A stretch of DNA of 64,000 nucleotides from Carboxylicivirga linearis (GTDB taxonomy: Bacteria; Bacteroidota; Bacteroidia; Bacteroidales; Marinilabiliaceae). The stretch is taken from the NCBI RefSeq assembly GCF_018271995.1, contig NZ_JAGUCO010000002.1, positions 186,001-250,000 on the forward strand, given 5' to 3'. Positions 43,552-53,930 of the stretch are shown here, in pieces. The notes below the pieces were generated by a model, which did not search any database, was not told where the DNA came from, and saw nothing but the letters and a program-made list of their open reading frames with translations. Numbering within the stretch: position 1 is the first letter of the stretch; every line of letters starts with the position of its first letter. A program made the translations under genes and the position numbers.

Positions 43552-45987
43552 ATGGGAATTAAAAGAATTGGATTTTTAATAGCAATGCTTTTGCTATTTA
43601 ATATTAATTGGGTACAAGCCGAAAACCCCAATTCACCTGAAAAGGAAGGGGTTGTTAAAGGAAAGATTTACGATGGTAAATCAAAAAAACCAATAGAATA
43701 TGCCACTGTAGCAATTTATAAAAAAGAAGATGATTCGGTAGTAACCGGAACCATTACCGATGAAGATGGGCAGTTTAAGGTAAAAGGTTTGGATCCGGGG
43801 AGTTTTTATATTGTGGTTTCGTTTTTAGGATATGAAAACAAGCGATACGATGATGTTTTTGTTGAATCGGGCCGTGATGTTATTGATTTGGGAAGTATTG
43901 AATTGGGAGCATCATCAACAGCCATTGATGAAATTGAAGTAGTTTCCGAACGTCAAAGTGTAGAATATAAGATTGATAAAAAAGTTGTTTCTGTAGGTAA
44001 GCAAATGACTTCGGCCTCTCTTTCAGCAGTTGAAGTTTTGGAGAATGTGCCATCTATACGTGTTGATATTGAAGGTAATGTTTCTTTGAGGGGAAGTACC
44101 GGTTTTACGGTATTAATCGACGGTAAACCAACTGTTATGGATCCGAGTGATGTGTTACGTCAGATACCGGCTTCAACCATTGAAAATATAGAGATAATCA
44201 CCAATCCATCGGCCAAATACCAACCGGATGGAACTGGAGGTATCATTAATATTGTTACCAAGAAAAATCGGCTGCAAGGGGTGCAAGGTCTTTTTAACTT
44301 AAAAGGCGGCTCATTTGGCATGTATGGTGGTGATTTTCTTTTAAATTATCGTAAGAACAATTTTAATTTTAATCTGGGGGCTGATTATAACTATCGACCA
44401 TTTCCCGGATCGAGTTACAGCGAGCGCAGAACAACCAATAACGATACTACAACAATCATCAGAGCCAATGGAGATAGCGATCGTGAATTTAGAATGGTTG
44501 GAATAAGAGGTGGGTTTGATTGGGATATCACCGAAAAAGACGTATTTACATTAGGCGTTAGAATTGGTGATTTTAGAATGGAAAATAGTTCATTGCTTGA
44601 TTACAGAACCATTCAGTTAGCTGATGGATACGAAAGCGATGAAGTTCAGGAATTGAGCCTTAATAATGGTCAGCGAGGTGGAAATTGGTATTCTTTTACA
44701 ACTAACTATACTCACACCTTCGAAGAAAAAGGACATGAATTAAGTGCTCAGTTGAATTATCGTTACAGAGATGGAGATGATACTTCGGAAAACATTTTGA
44801 AGGATGGTGCTAATAATGTAACCGATGGAACTAAAACAACCGAATTTGGCCCTTCAGGACGCTGGGAGTTGCGTTTGGATTATACTAAACCTATAGGTGA
44901 AGATAAACGTTTTGAAGCCGGTTTTCAGGGGAGAAAAAGTGTGAGCCAGGATGAAACGGAACTATATATATGGGAAGATGGTGGTTTTGTTGAACAAACC
45001 GATAAGGGAAATACAACCGATTACGACCGTAATATCATGGCATTGTATTCAACCTTTAATGGCAAATACGGCAATTTTGGTTATCAACTGGGTTTGCGTG
45101 GAGAATACACTTTCCGCGATATAACAACACAACGCGATAATCAAACCTATGAAATTGATCGTTTAGATTATTTTCCAACGGTACATCTCTCATATCAGTT
45201 ACCTTCAGAAAATCAGGTTATGGGTAGTTATTCGCGTAGAATTGATCGCCCCAGAGGTTGGTATCTTGAGCCTTTTATAACCTGGGAAGATATGTTTAAT
45301 GTACGAATGGGTAACCCCGATTTATTACCTGAGTATATCGATGCTTTTGAGATGGGATACCTGAAGAGTTGGGATAAATCACAACTATCTGTTGAAGGTT
45401 ACTACCGAATTAAACACAATAAAGTAGAAAGAATACAAAGTGTTTATGAAGAGGGTATTTTGTTGACCACCTTTTCAAATGTGGGTACCGATTACTCTTT
45501 GGGAGCTGAAGCAATGTATAACACGCCACTATTTAAATGGTGGGAAATTAATATAATGGGCGATTTATATAATTACCGAATTGATGGTGTAATTAATGAT
45601 GTCCCATTTGAAAGAACATCATTTAACTGGAGCAGTAGAATAAGTAATACCTTTAAATTACGCAAAAATATGCAGTTGCAGTTAGATGGAAATTATAACA
45701 GTGCAACAGTTACATCACAAGGTAGAACCGAAGACTTTTACATGATAAATGCAGCTTACCGATTAGATATGTTTGATCGTAAGCTATCGGCTGTATTACA
45801 AATCAGGGATGTGTTTAATACGGGTAATCGCATTAGCATTACAGAAGATCCTGATTTTTACAACTACAGTAAGCGAACACGAAATGCACCAATGTATTCA
45901 TTTACTTTATCATATCGTTTAAACAACTTCATGCAAAAAAGAGGAAAACGAGGAGATAATGGAGGTGGAATGGATGAAGAATTTTAA
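43552..45987 (+). CDS. TonB-receptor-like outer-membrane beta-barrel protein (OMP_b-brl type)
   Basis: An 811-residue outer-membrane protein. It has a signal peptide (MGIKRIGFLIAMLLLFNINWVQA), then a carboxypeptidase-regulatory-like beta domain (about 35-120: VKGKIYDGKSKKPIEYATVA, GFQ-type VSFLGYEN). The plug (about 140-245) has VEVLENVPSIRVDIEGNVSLRG, VLIDGKPTVMDPSDVLRQIP and PDGTGGIINIVTKKN. The barrel ends with a basic Gly/Arg tail (MQKRGKRGDNGGGMDEEF). Such receptors often import peptides or unknown ligands and act without SusD. It is a single gene ending at a strong terminator. Confidence 0.88.
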   Translation: MGIKRIGFLIAMLLLFNINWVQAENPNSPEKEGVVKGKIYDGKSKKPIEYATVAIYKKEDDSVVTGTITDEDGQFKVKGLDPGSFYIVVSFLGYENKRYDDVFVESGRDVIDLGSIELGASSTAIDEIEVVSERQSVEYKIDKKVVSVGKQMTSASLSAVEVLENVPSIRVDIEGNVSLRGSTGFTVLIDGKPTVMDPSDVLRQIPASTIENIEIITNPSAKYQPDGTGGIINIVTKKNRLQGVQGLFNLKGGSFGMYGGDFLLNYRKNNFNFNLGADYNYRPFPGSSYSERRTTNNDTTTIIRANGDSDREFRMVGIRGGFDWDITEKDVFTLGVRIGDFRMENSSLLDYRTIQLADGYESDEVQELSLNNGQRGGNWYSFTTNYTHTFEEKGHELSAQLNYRYRDGDDTSENILKDGANNVTDGTKTTEFGPSGRWELRLDYTKPIGEDKRFEAGFQGRKSVSQDETELYIWEDGGFVEQTDKGNTTDYDRNIMALYSTFNGKYGNFGYQLGLRGEYTFRDITTQRDNQTYEIDRLDYFPTVHLSYQLPSENQVMGSYSRRIDRPRGWYLEPFITWEDMFNVRMGNPDLLPEYIDAFEMGYLKSWDKSQLSVEGYYRIKHNKVERIQSVYEEGILLTTFSNVGTDYSLGAEAMYNTPLFKWWEINIMGDLYNYRIDGVINDVPFERTSFNWSSRISNTFKLRKNMQLQLDGNYNSATVTSQGRTEDFYMINAAYRLDMFDRKLSAVLQIRDVFNTGNRISITEDPDFYNYSKRTRNAPMYSFTLSYRLNNFMQKRGKRGDNGGGMDEEF

Positions 45988-46007
45988 ATCAATTCATTAA
46001 TATTGAT

Positions 46008-46034
46008 AAGCCCGGTTTTAACCGGGCTTTTTTA
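46008..46034 (+). terminator. Intrinsic terminator
   Basis: A 10-bp GC-rich stem (AAGCCCGGTT/AACCGGGCTT) with a very short loop is followed by a T run. Confidence 0.88.
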
Positions 46035-46220
46035 TGCAGTTAAGTTTTTAATCAATCAATTTATTTTGACTTTTATTCCAGAAAGAGATGAAATTTCAAT
46101 AGTTTTATACAATCACAAAGTCAGTAAGATTACCAGTAGATTATTTTAATTCTATAATTGATAATGTGTTGTGATGTAGCTATGTATGCGGTTTGCTTAA
46201 ATATAAACTAAAACTTAATT

Positions 46221-47036
46221 ATGAAATACCTGATTATAGCCTTTACCATTTTATTGAGTACTTCCATTGTAAGCCAAACAAAGTACAAAACAGAAACTAA
46301 TAAGCATTATTATTCCGATGCTGAAAACCAGCAGGATGCTTATAAAAAGGAACGCTGTGTTTTAGATATTTATTATCCTGAAAATGTTGATGGTTATGCA
46401 ACAATAGTTTGGTTTCATGGCGGTGGATTAACCGGTGGTCAGAAAGAGATTCCCGAGGCATTAAAAAACAAAGGGGTAGCTGTTGTGGGAGTGAACTACC
46501 GATTATATCCTAAGGTTAAAGCTCCTGAATACATTAACGATGCTGCTGCTGCAGTAGCCTGGGTGATGAAAAATATAGCAAATTATGGAGGTGATTCTAC
46601 GCTGGTTTTTGTATCAGGGCATTCAGCCGGTGGATATTTAACAAGTATGGTTGGTTTGGATAAATCCTATTTGGCTAAACATGATGTAGATGCCAATAAT
46701 ATTGCCGGTCTTATACCATTTAGTGGGCATACTATCACGCACTTTACGGTACGAAAAGAAAGAGGCATACCTGGTGAACAACCTATAATTGATAGTTTGG
46801 CTCCGTTGTATCATGTTAGAGCTGATGCACCTCCAATGTTATTAATTACTGGCGATAGAGAATTAGAGATGTTGGGACGCTACGAAGAAAACGCATATAT
46901 GTTCCGTATGATGAAAGTGGCTGGGCATAAAGATATCCGCTTGTTTGAATTAGATGGATATAACCATGGAATGACAGAACCGGCTTTTCCTTTATTAATA
47001 AATGAGGTAAACAGAATTGTTAGATTACACAAATAA
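46221..47036 (+). CDS. Alpha/beta hydrolase (carboxylesterase, BD-FAE/HSL-like)
   Basis: A 271-residue exported hydrolase with a signal peptide (YLIIAFTILLSTSIVS). It has the oxyanion motif HGGGLTGG near residue 70, the elbow SGHSAGGYL with the catalytic Ser, and a catalytic Asp candidate in LLITGDRELEML. The catalytic His is in GYNHGMTEPA near the C terminus. The LDIYYPENVDGYATIVWF lead-in is typical of bacterial esterases acting on acylated glycans or lipids. Substrate is not predictable. It is flanked by unrelated genes. Confidence 0.9.
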   Translation: MKYLIIAFTILLSTSIVSQTKYKTETNKHYYSDAENQQDAYKKERCVLDIYYPENVDGYATIVWFHGGGLTGGQKEIPEALKNKGVAVVGVNYRLYPKVKAPEYINDAAAAVAWVMKNIANYGGDSTLVFVSGHSAGGYLTSMVGLDKSYLAKHDVDANNIAGLIPFSGHTITHFTVRKERGIPGEQPIIDSLAPLYHVRADAPPMLLITGDRELEMLGRYEENAYMFRMMKVAGHKDIRLFELDGYNHGMTEPAFPLLINEVNRIVRLHK

Positions 47037-47100
47037 AATAATTACCTTCTGAATTATAGGTGTTTATTGTTGGTTTATTGAAGTGTGTAATTAGTGTTAT

Positions 47101-47790
47101 ATGGGAAAAGAAATAACAGCTTTAAAAGAAGTATTAAAGAGAAATAAAGCAAGCTTTACTAATGTGGTTCCTACAGAATTAACAGATGAAAATGTATTGA
47201 AACTTGATTTATCATTTGATAATAAGGAGTTGATCCAGCTTAAATCATTATCAATGCAGGAGTTAAATCAATATATTCAGCAACAGCTTTCTCTTTCAAA
47301 TAAAAAGGTGGCTATTGGTGGCTATGCCGAAAATAGGGTGGTTTATCAAATGAGTGAGCACTTTGGAAGTGGAGAAGAGGCACGTTCGGTTCATTTGGGT
47401 ATTGATATTTGGTGTGATGCCGAAACTCCGGTTTTTTCACCTTTAGATGGTATCATTCATAGTTTTAATAATAATGATAATTTTGGTGATTACGGTCCAA
47501 CCATTATCCTTGAACACCAATTAGAAAACAATTCATTTTATACATTGTACGGCCATTTATCGACTTCATCTTTAAATGGTATAGATATTCACCAAAAAGT
47601 AAAGAAAGGTCAAAAAATTGCTTCTATAGGCAATGATAATGAAAATGGTAACTGGCCACCTCACTTGCATTTTCAGGTGATGAGCGATTTGATGGGTAAA
47701 AGAGGTGATTTTCCGGGAGTATGTGCTATAAAAGAAATGGATCAATGGTTGAATATATGCCTTGATCCGGGTTTGATTTTAAGGATGTAA
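47101..47790 (+). CDS. Cytosolic-looking M23-family metallopeptidase-fold protein
   Basis: A 229-residue protein with intact M23 zinc motifs: HLGIDIWC (His-x3-Asp) and PPHLHFQV. It also has TPVFSPLDGIIHSF and LYGHLSTSSL. It has no signal peptide, beginning MGKEITALKEVLKR. The VHLGIDIW, DYGPTIILEH and YTLYGHLS sequence closely resembles, from memory, the internal M23-like module of large cytosolic proteins that join an APH kinase, this domain and a class III aminotransferase. Here the module stands alone. A cell-wall role is therefore doubtful; a small-molecule or amidase role in the cytosol is possible. Confidence 0.78.
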   Translation: MGKEITALKEVLKRNKASFTNVVPTELTDENVLKLDLSFDNKELIQLKSLSMQELNQYIQQQLSLSNKKVAIGGYAENRVVYQMSEHFGSGEEARSVHLGIDIWCDAETPVFSPLDGIIHSFNNNDNFGDYGPTIILEHQLENNSFYTLYGHLSTSSLNGIDIHQKVKKGQKIASIGNDNENGNWPPHLHFQVMSDLMGKRGDFPGVCAIKEMDQWLNICLDPGLILRM

Positions 47791-47843
47791 TGATTGTTTC
47801 TCTTTAAATAGTTCTTGTAACATACTATAATTTAATAAAATAT

Positions 47844-47885
47844 AAAAAAAGGAAGGAGCCCATTGAGCTCCTTCCTTTTTTTTTA
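47844..47885. terminator. Strong bidirectional terminator
   Basis: A 16-bp stem, 9 bp of it GC-mixed (GGAAGGAGC/GCTCCTTCC), is extended by A/T pairs and has a 7-nt loop. T tracts lie on both strands between convergent M23 and M16 genes. Confidence 0.9.
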
Positions 47886-47897
47886 ATATATTGAATT

Positions 47898-50882
47898 TTA
47901 TTCAGTTATTGAGATTACATTACCAAACAAATCAGCATTTTCCTGTACTTTGTTTTCATTTCCATAAACAAAAATGGCATCCTGATCCAGTATATCTTCC
48001 ACCATTTTTTTCATTTCCTTAATATCTTCTTTGGTAGTTGATAAAACAGCTGTTCTTTCAGCTTTTAATTCTTCGGGTGTATTCTTCTCAAAGTAATTTC
48101 TAATGGCTTCGTTTCCTTTTTGCGAAGGAGTCATTGGTTCATCCATATTAGCTATAGTACCAATAATAAATCGAGTCATGGCCGTTGAATCTGCATCGAA
48201 CGTTTCAATGAAACCTGGAGTTTTATCGTAATTCTCAATGGTTTCTTTAAGGTTAGGATCGCGATATGATGCAAAATAAACATTTCCACTATTTGAGAAA
48301 CCACAGAATCCGCCATAAGCACCGCCAATAACACGAACCTGGTTCTGCAACCAATCTCTGGAAAGTATTTGATTTAAAACTTTTAATTTTCCATCGTACT
48401 CGTATCCTAATTTTTTGAAATTGTATCCTTTAACTACATACTGCACTTTAGAGGCCGTTTTTAATCCTTCATTCTTCTTATCAAAATCAAACGCCCACTG
48501 GTTTAAAGGAGTTTCATTAGATGGTAATTCAGATGACAAAAGGGCTAATCCTTCAGAGTATGAACTAAAATCTTTATCATCACAGGTAATTGCTGCAATT
48601 AAATTATCTTTTGAGAAGATGAAAGAAGCTGTTTTCTCAAGGTTAGCAATAATTTCATCACTCTTGTCATCAAAATTATCAGATAAGTCGGTGATGAAGT
48701 CGTAGTATTCAATACCACCTGTTAACTCGCTAAACATTCCACTGTTTGAATAATATGAACGAAGACGTGTAAGAGCGTAATTAATACCATTGTTTTTAAT
48801 TCTGGAATCAACGCGCGATTGATGACGAGTAATCAGTTCTTTCAATCTTTCTTTGTCATCAAATTTACTATGCTGAAGCACTTCATTGGTTAAAGCGTAT
48901 AGCTTACCGGCTTTTTCAGCAGTAGACTTTCCATATACAGCAAACTTTGGCAATAGCTGATCATCGTTATGGCTTTCTAGATACGATGTTGTATACGTAT
49001 TAAAACCACCCGTATGTATGTTCATTTCTGTATCTAAATCACCATAGCTATAGTTTTCAGTATTTAATTTACCCAATAGGTTAGTAAGTAATTCAGAATA
49101 AGGAATTAACTCTTGTGGTAGTGTGCGTAAATCAAAATATAAGTAACTGTATAGTATGTTGTTAGTAAATGTATTGTGATGTATTACATTAATATCAGAA
49201 ACTTTTTTCTCATCCACCTCATACCATTGAATATCAGGACTAATATCAGAAAGTTCTAGCATTGGAATGGTAGCCAGTGCTTCCGGTGAATCTTCTCTTT
49301 TCTGATACTCAATTAATTCTTTTGTTTCAGCTACTAGTTGTTCTTTTTCTTCCTCACTTAATTGTTTTTTGTATTCTTCCAGTTCCTTTTTAGTGGCTTC
49401 ATCCAGTTTAGCTTGCAAACCTTCCTCAGGTTTAAGTACCAATAGTGCTGAATGATTATTATTCATTATATGAGTACTGATAGCATCTTCCAACAAATTA
49501 GTGGTCAGTGCTTTTTTAACATCTGAAAGCGGTTTATTAAATTCAAGACCTAAGAATGGATCGTTGGCAAAAAACCAGGGCTGATAGCTTTGCATCAAAT
49601 ACATCAAGCCTTTTTGCGGGGTATTACCTTCTTTTAGGCTAAACTCAGTACGATTGATAATTCCTTCTACCATACTTTTGTCAAAACCACTATCAACAAC
49701 TGCTTGTAACGTTTTAAATACAATATCTTTAAAGGTATCTTTGTCTTCCGGATTTGCATTTTGAACAGTTATCTGGAAAGAGCATTGTTTATCTTCGCCA
49801 AAATAAGCACTCACATCTTTACCTATGCCGGCCTCCTGAAGAGCTAAACGTAGGGGTGCAGATTCATTATTGACCAATGCTTCAGAGATAATATCGAAAG
49901 TCATGGCTAAAGTACGATCTGTACTCTGTCCAACTACAAATGCCAGGTTAAGAAATGTTTGATCTTCTGTTGGAGCGCCATCCGGAACAGGATAGCTTTT
50001 TTCAGCTTCCTTCATAGCATCAAATGGCTTCTGAAGTGGAATCTCGATTTTTTCTTTTGGCAAATCGTAATTAGCTAAATATTCAGCATCAATAAATTCC
50101 AATTCTTTATCCAAATCGGCATCGCCATACAACAAAATATAACTGTTACCCGGATGATAGAATTTTTTATGGAAGTTGATGAAATATTCATTGGTTAGTT
50201 TGGGTATTTCGCTAGGATAACCACCAGACGATACTCCATAGGTGTTATCAGGGAATAATAACTTACTCATTTGATAACCTAATTCGCGACGAGGGCTTGA
50301 AAAAGAACCTTTCATTTCATTATAAACAACCCCTTTATAAATCACATCACCATCTACACTTTCCATTTCATGATGCCAACCTTCCTGCTTTAAAATGCGT
50401 GGATCTTCATAAATAAGTGGATTTAATACAGCATCAAGATACACATGCATCAAATTGAAATAGTCTTTTTCATTCATACTAGCTACAGGGTAGGTAGTTA
50501 TGTCTGAACCGGTCATTGCATTTAAAAAAGTATTAAGCGAACCTTTCATCAGCACATCAAACGGACTTTTAACCGGGAAATTTTTAGATCCGTTTAAAAC
50601 TGAGTGCTCCATTATATGAGGAGTTCCGTAGTCGGTTTGGGGTGCTGTTTTAAAGGCGATGTTAAAGAGCTTGTTAGGATCGTCAGCTGCAATTTTTAGC
50701 AGTTGGGCTCCACTTTTATCATGCTTAAAAAGGTAACATTCAGCATTAACTTCTTCAACAAATCTCTTTTCAACCAAGGTAAAACCATGGTATTGTTCAC
50801 CACTGACATATTTATCCTGTGGTCCACATGAACTTATTGTTGCCAATAAGGCAAGCAATAAGAAAAAAACATTTTTTCTCAT
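47898..50882 (-). CDS. M16C insulinase-family metallopeptidase, lipoprotein
   Basis: A 994-residue protease of the presequence-protease type. Lipobox ISSC (Cys19) comes first. The inverted zinc motif HIMEH is at residues 89-93 in a TPHIMEHSVLNGS context, and the distal Glu region follows in GVVYNEMKGSFSSP. It has the four-domain M16C layout: two catalytic-like N-terminal domains, a coiled-coil hinge (EEYKKQLSEEEKEQLVAETKEL near residues 500-520) and two C-terminal domains ending with AYGGFCGFSNSGNVYFASYRDPN. Family members degrade peptides inside a closing chamber. The lipid anchor places it in the periplasm or at the outer membrane. Confidence 0.93.
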   Translation of the reverse strand: MRKNVFFLLLALLATISSCGPQDKYVSGEQYHGFTLVEKRFVEEVNAECYLFKHDKSGAQLLKIAADDPNKLFNIAFKTAPQTDYGTPHIMEHSVLNGSKNFPVKSPFDVLMKGSLNTFLNAMTGSDITTYPVASMNEKDYFNLMHVYLDAVLNPLIYEDPRILKQEGWHHEMESVDGDVIYKGVVYNEMKGSFSSPRRELGYQMSKLLFPDNTYGVSSGGYPSEIPKLTNEYFINFHKKFYHPGNSYILLYGDADLDKELEFIDAEYLANYDLPKEKIEIPLQKPFDAMKEAEKSYPVPDGAPTEDQTFLNLAFVVGQSTDRTLAMTFDIISEALVNNESAPLRLALQEAGIGKDVSAYFGEDKQCSFQITVQNANPEDKDTFKDIVFKTLQAVVDSGFDKSMVEGIINRTEFSLKEGNTPQKGLMYLMQSYQPWFFANDPFLGLEFNKPLSDVKKALTTNLLEDAISTHIMNNNHSALLVLKPEEGLQAKLDEATKKELEEYKKQLSEEEKEQLVAETKELIEYQKREDSPEALATIPMLELSDISPDIQWYEVDEKKVSDINVIHHNTFTNNILYSYLYFDLRTLPQELIPYSELLTNLLGKLNTENYSYGDLDTEMNIHTGGFNTYTTSYLESHNDDQLLPKFAVYGKSTAEKAGKLYALTNEVLQHSKFDDKERLKELITRHQSRVDSRIKNNGINYALTRLRSYYSNSGMFSELTGGIEYYDFITDLSDNFDDKSDEIIANLEKTASFIFSKDNLIAAITCDDKDFSSYSEGLALLSSELPSNETPLNQWAFDFDKKNEGLKTASKVQYVVKGYNFKKLGYEYDGKLKVLNQILSRDWLQNQVRVIGGAYGGFCGFSNSGNVYFASYRDPNLKETIENYDKTPGFIETFDADSTAMTRFIIGTIANMDEPMTPSQKGNEAIRNYFEKNTPEELKAERTAVLSTTKEDIKEMKKMVEDILDQDAIFVYGNENKVQENADLFGNVISITE

Positions 50883-51174
50883 AGATTTTAGTATTTAGAT
50901 GTTCTAAAAAATGATAGGCTTGTAACTTGAGGTTAAAGCGACGATAAGATAAGAATTTTTTGCTTATCATAAGTTGTGAAGCTTTGAAATTTTTACAAGT
51001 ATGTCTGATATAGCAGTAATAATTCATAAATGAGGTTTTAGTTTAATTATTTTCAGCTTTTAAAATTGATCAATATCGAGTTATTACCATACTTATTCAA
51101 AATCTTTGCAGAAATTTGGTTTCATTCAATGTATTATTGTAATTCTTAAATGAGTTAACTAAAAGAAAGCTAAG

Positions 51175-53907
51175 ATGTTTTATATGAGAAGAATTCTATT
51201 TGCTATTTGGATTACAGTGCCCTTGAGCTTATTCGCGCAGATTTCTATCCAAACCGATTTGAGTGAACAAGGAACTGAAATTAGTCAGGAAATGATTGGT
51301 GTTTTTTTCGAAGATATTAATTATGCAGCTGATGGAGGATTGTATGCTGAGTTAATACAAAATCGATCGTTTGAATATTACTCTGTTGCAGGATATGTTG
51401 ATTTGGATCCTTTGCATGCCTGGTCATTAGTCCAGGAAGGTGGCGCTACAGCCGGTATGTCGATACAAAATACTGAACCGTTAAATGAAAATAATACCCG
51501 CTATTTAAATCTTGAGATATCAGCTCAAGGAACTTCTGCAGGCATAAGTAATAGTGGCTATAGTGGTATCCCTATAGAAGCATCCGAATCGTATAACTAT
51601 TCTGTTTATATTAAAAGTATAGGTGATTTTACAGAACCAGTTATAGTAAAAATCAAGAATGCAAGTGGAGGTATATTAGCTTCCGATACCATTCATAATA
51701 TAAGCACCTCGTGGACAAAGTATTCAGGTGTTTTAACAAGTGCGAGCACTACTCTGGCAGGTACTTTTCAGTTAGATACCAAAGGCTTAGGTATTTTAAA
51801 TATTGATATGGTCTCATTATTTCCTGAAAATACCTTTAAAAACCGGAAAAATGGTTTGCGAAAAGACATTGCAGAAGTAATAGAAGAGCTTCAGCCAAAA
51901 TTTTTACGTTTTCCGGGTGGATGTATCTCGCATGGTAGAGGGATTGAAAATACCTATTTATGGAAAGAAACCATAGGAGATGTTGCAGAAAGAGCTCCTA
52001 ACTGGAACTTATGGGGATATCATCAAACTTATGGTCTTGGATTCTTCGAATATTTTCAGTTTTGTGAAGATATCAATGCTATTCCATTACCAGTATTACC
52101 TGTTGGGGTTACCTGTCAATTTCGTGATAGAGAAATAGTTCCTTTGGAAGATATGGAACCCTATATTAATGATGCATTGGATTTGGTTGAGTTTGCCAAT
52201 GGTGATGTTTCAACAATATGGGGCGCTAAACGTGCTGAAATGGGACATCCGGAACCTTTTAATATGGAATATGTTTGTTTGGGTAATGAAGAGGATGATA
52301 TACCCGAATTCAGAGTTCGTTTTAAAATGATAGCTGATTCATTAAAAAAATATCATCCCGAAATAAAAGTGATTGGCACATCAGGTACCTCACATTCGGG
52401 ATCGCACTACGATGGTCTGTGGGAATTTAGCAGAGAAGAGGACGTAGCAGCAGTGGATGAGCATTACTATGTTGAGCCTTCGTGGTTAATTAATAACAAC
52501 CATCGTTACGATCAATTTCCAAGAACCGGCCCCAAAGTATTTATTGGCGAATATGCATCAAGAGATGATAGGATGGTAAATGCGATTGCTGAGGCATCTT
52601 ATTTAACCGGTGTAGAACGAAATGGTGATGTAATACAATTTACATGTTATGCTCCATTGCTTTGTCGTGAAGGCAATCAACAATGGCACCCCGATTTAAT
52701 TCGTTTTGATAATACCCGTGTTATGAAAACAGCTAATTACTATGTGCAGCAGTTGTATAGCTTGTATTCTGGAGAAACAACCTATGGTGTTAATTATACC
52801 TATCAAGACGGTATAAATCCAAATGAAAATATATATCAGGGGCAAATAGGTGTTGGAAGTTGGAATACAACAGCTGAATTTGATGATGTTAAAGTAACGA
52901 GTGGAGATAAGGTATGGATTGATGAAGATTTTTCTGCAGGCTCGGCTAAATGGCAGGTTTTGGGTGGTACATTTAATGTTTCAAACGGTATTTATGTACA
53001 AAGTTCATATGATACTCCAGCCTGGAGTATATATACCAGTGCTGTTGATACCTCGGTATACACTTATACGTTAAAAGTTCGTAAAACCAGTGGAGCTGAA
53101 GGCTTTTTGATTCCTTTTGGATTAGAAGATTCAAATAATTTTTATTGGTTAAACCTGGGGGGATGGAATAACTCAACTCATGCTATTGAACAAGCCGTTA
53201 ATGGTGGTAAATCTACCTTGGTATCTAAAGGTGGAACAATCCAGAATAATGTTTGGTATGATGTTAAAATTGAAGTTAATGGGAGTAGTGCTGTAGTTTA
53301 TTTAAACAATGAAGTGCTATTTACTATACCTGCACCTGAAGGTCCGATTACCGCATCGGTTGTTAAAAATGAAGCCAACAAAGAAGTGATTGTTAAAGTG
53401 GCTAACACCGAGCAGGAATCATATGATCTTGAACTTGATATAAGTGGGGTAAATATATTGTCTGATGCTAAAGTAATTACCTTAGAAGGCGATCCCTCAC
53501 TTCGTAATTCAATTAATAATCCAGAAGTTGTTAAACCTGTTGAAAGCTCAATAACAGGTTCTAATAAGTTGTCTTATTTAATTCCGGCTCATTCATTTAG
53601 TGTGTTTATATTTAACTATGATAATGCAACGGGGCTGGATCAAATAGATAATTCAGAAAAAGAAAAAAATGAACTTTCTATTTCGCCTAATCCATCAACA
53701 AATAAAGTGATGATTTATTTAGACGATAATGATTCTGAAGGTACGCTATCGGTTTGTGATTTAAACGGGAAATTGGTTTGGCAAAAACAAATTATCAATA
53801 AGGATAAAATACAATTATCCCGCGCTAACATGAAGTCAGGAACTTATTTGGTTCAATATGCATCGGTTAGTGGAAAGAAAACAGCTAAATTAGTTTGGCA
53901 AGACTAA
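51175..53907 (+). CDS. GH51 alpha-L-arabinofuranosidase with inserted lectin-like domain and T9SS sorting signal
   Basis: A 910-residue secreted enzyme. After a signal peptide (LFAIWITVPLSLFAQ) comes a GH51 catalytic region with GVFFEDINYAADGGLYAELIQNRSFE, FPGGCISHG, the acid/base Glu in VCLGNEED (near residue 370) and the nucleophile in VFIGEYAS (near 458). Residues about 550-720 are a concanavalin-like domain (FDDVKVTSG, WIDEDFSAGSAKWQVLGGTF). It interrupts the GH51 C-terminal domain, which resumes at SVVKNEANKEVIVKVAN. The last 75 residues are a T9SS type A sorting domain (LSISPNPSTNKVMIYL, MKSGTYLVQY). It releases arabinose from arabinan or arabinoxylan outside the cell. A start at 51184 is also possible. 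Confidence 0.93.
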   Translation: MFYMRRILFAIWITVPLSLFAQISIQTDLSEQGTEISQEMIGVFFEDINYAADGGLYAELIQNRSFEYYSVAGYVDLDPLHAWSLVQEGGATAGMSIQNTEPLNENNTRYLNLEISAQGTSAGISNSGYSGIPIEASESYNYSVYIKSIGDFTEPVIVKIKNASGGILASDTIHNISTSWTKYSGVLTSASTTLAGTFQLDTKGLGILNIDMVSLFPENTFKNRKNGLRKDIAEVIEELQPKFLRFPGGCISHGRGIENTYLWKETIGDVAERAPNWNLWGYHQTYGLGFFEYFQFCEDINAIPLPVLPVGVTCQFRDREIVPLEDMEPYINDALDLVEFANGDVSTIWGAKRAEMGHPEPFNMEYVCLGNEEDDIPEFRVRFKMIADSLKKYHPEIKVIGTSGTSHSGSHYDGLWEFSREEDVAAVDEHYYVEPSWLINNNHRYDQFPRTGPKVFIGEYASRDDRMVNAIAEASYLTGVERNGDVIQFTCYAPLLCREGNQQWHPDLIRFDNTRVMKTANYYVQQLYSLYSGETTYGVNYTYQDGINPNENIYQGQIGVGSWNTTAEFDDVKVTSGDKVWIDEDFSAGSAKWQVLGGTFNVSNGIYVQSSYDTPAWSIYTSAVDTSVYTYTLKVRKTSGAEGFLIPFGLEDSNNFYWLNLGGWNNSTHAIEQAVNGGKSTLVSKGGTIQNNVWYDVKIEVNGSSAVVYLNNEVLFTIPAPEGPITASVVKNEANKEVIVKVANTEQESYDLELDISGVNILSDAKVITLEGDPSLRNSINNPEVVKPVESSITGSNKLSYLIPAHSFSVFIFNYDNATGLDQIDNSEKEKNELSISPNPSTNKVMIYLDDNDSEGTLSVCDLNGKLVWQKQIINKDKIQLSRANMKSGTYLVQYASVSGKKTAKLVWQD

Positions 53908-53930
53908 TATTTATTCAATTTACACTGGAA

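Noticed and set aside
50812-51027. Antisense-side ORF upstream of the M16 gene
   Set aside because: Overlaps the signal-peptide coding end of the M16 gene in a different frame, composition is not protein-like and no start signal is evident.
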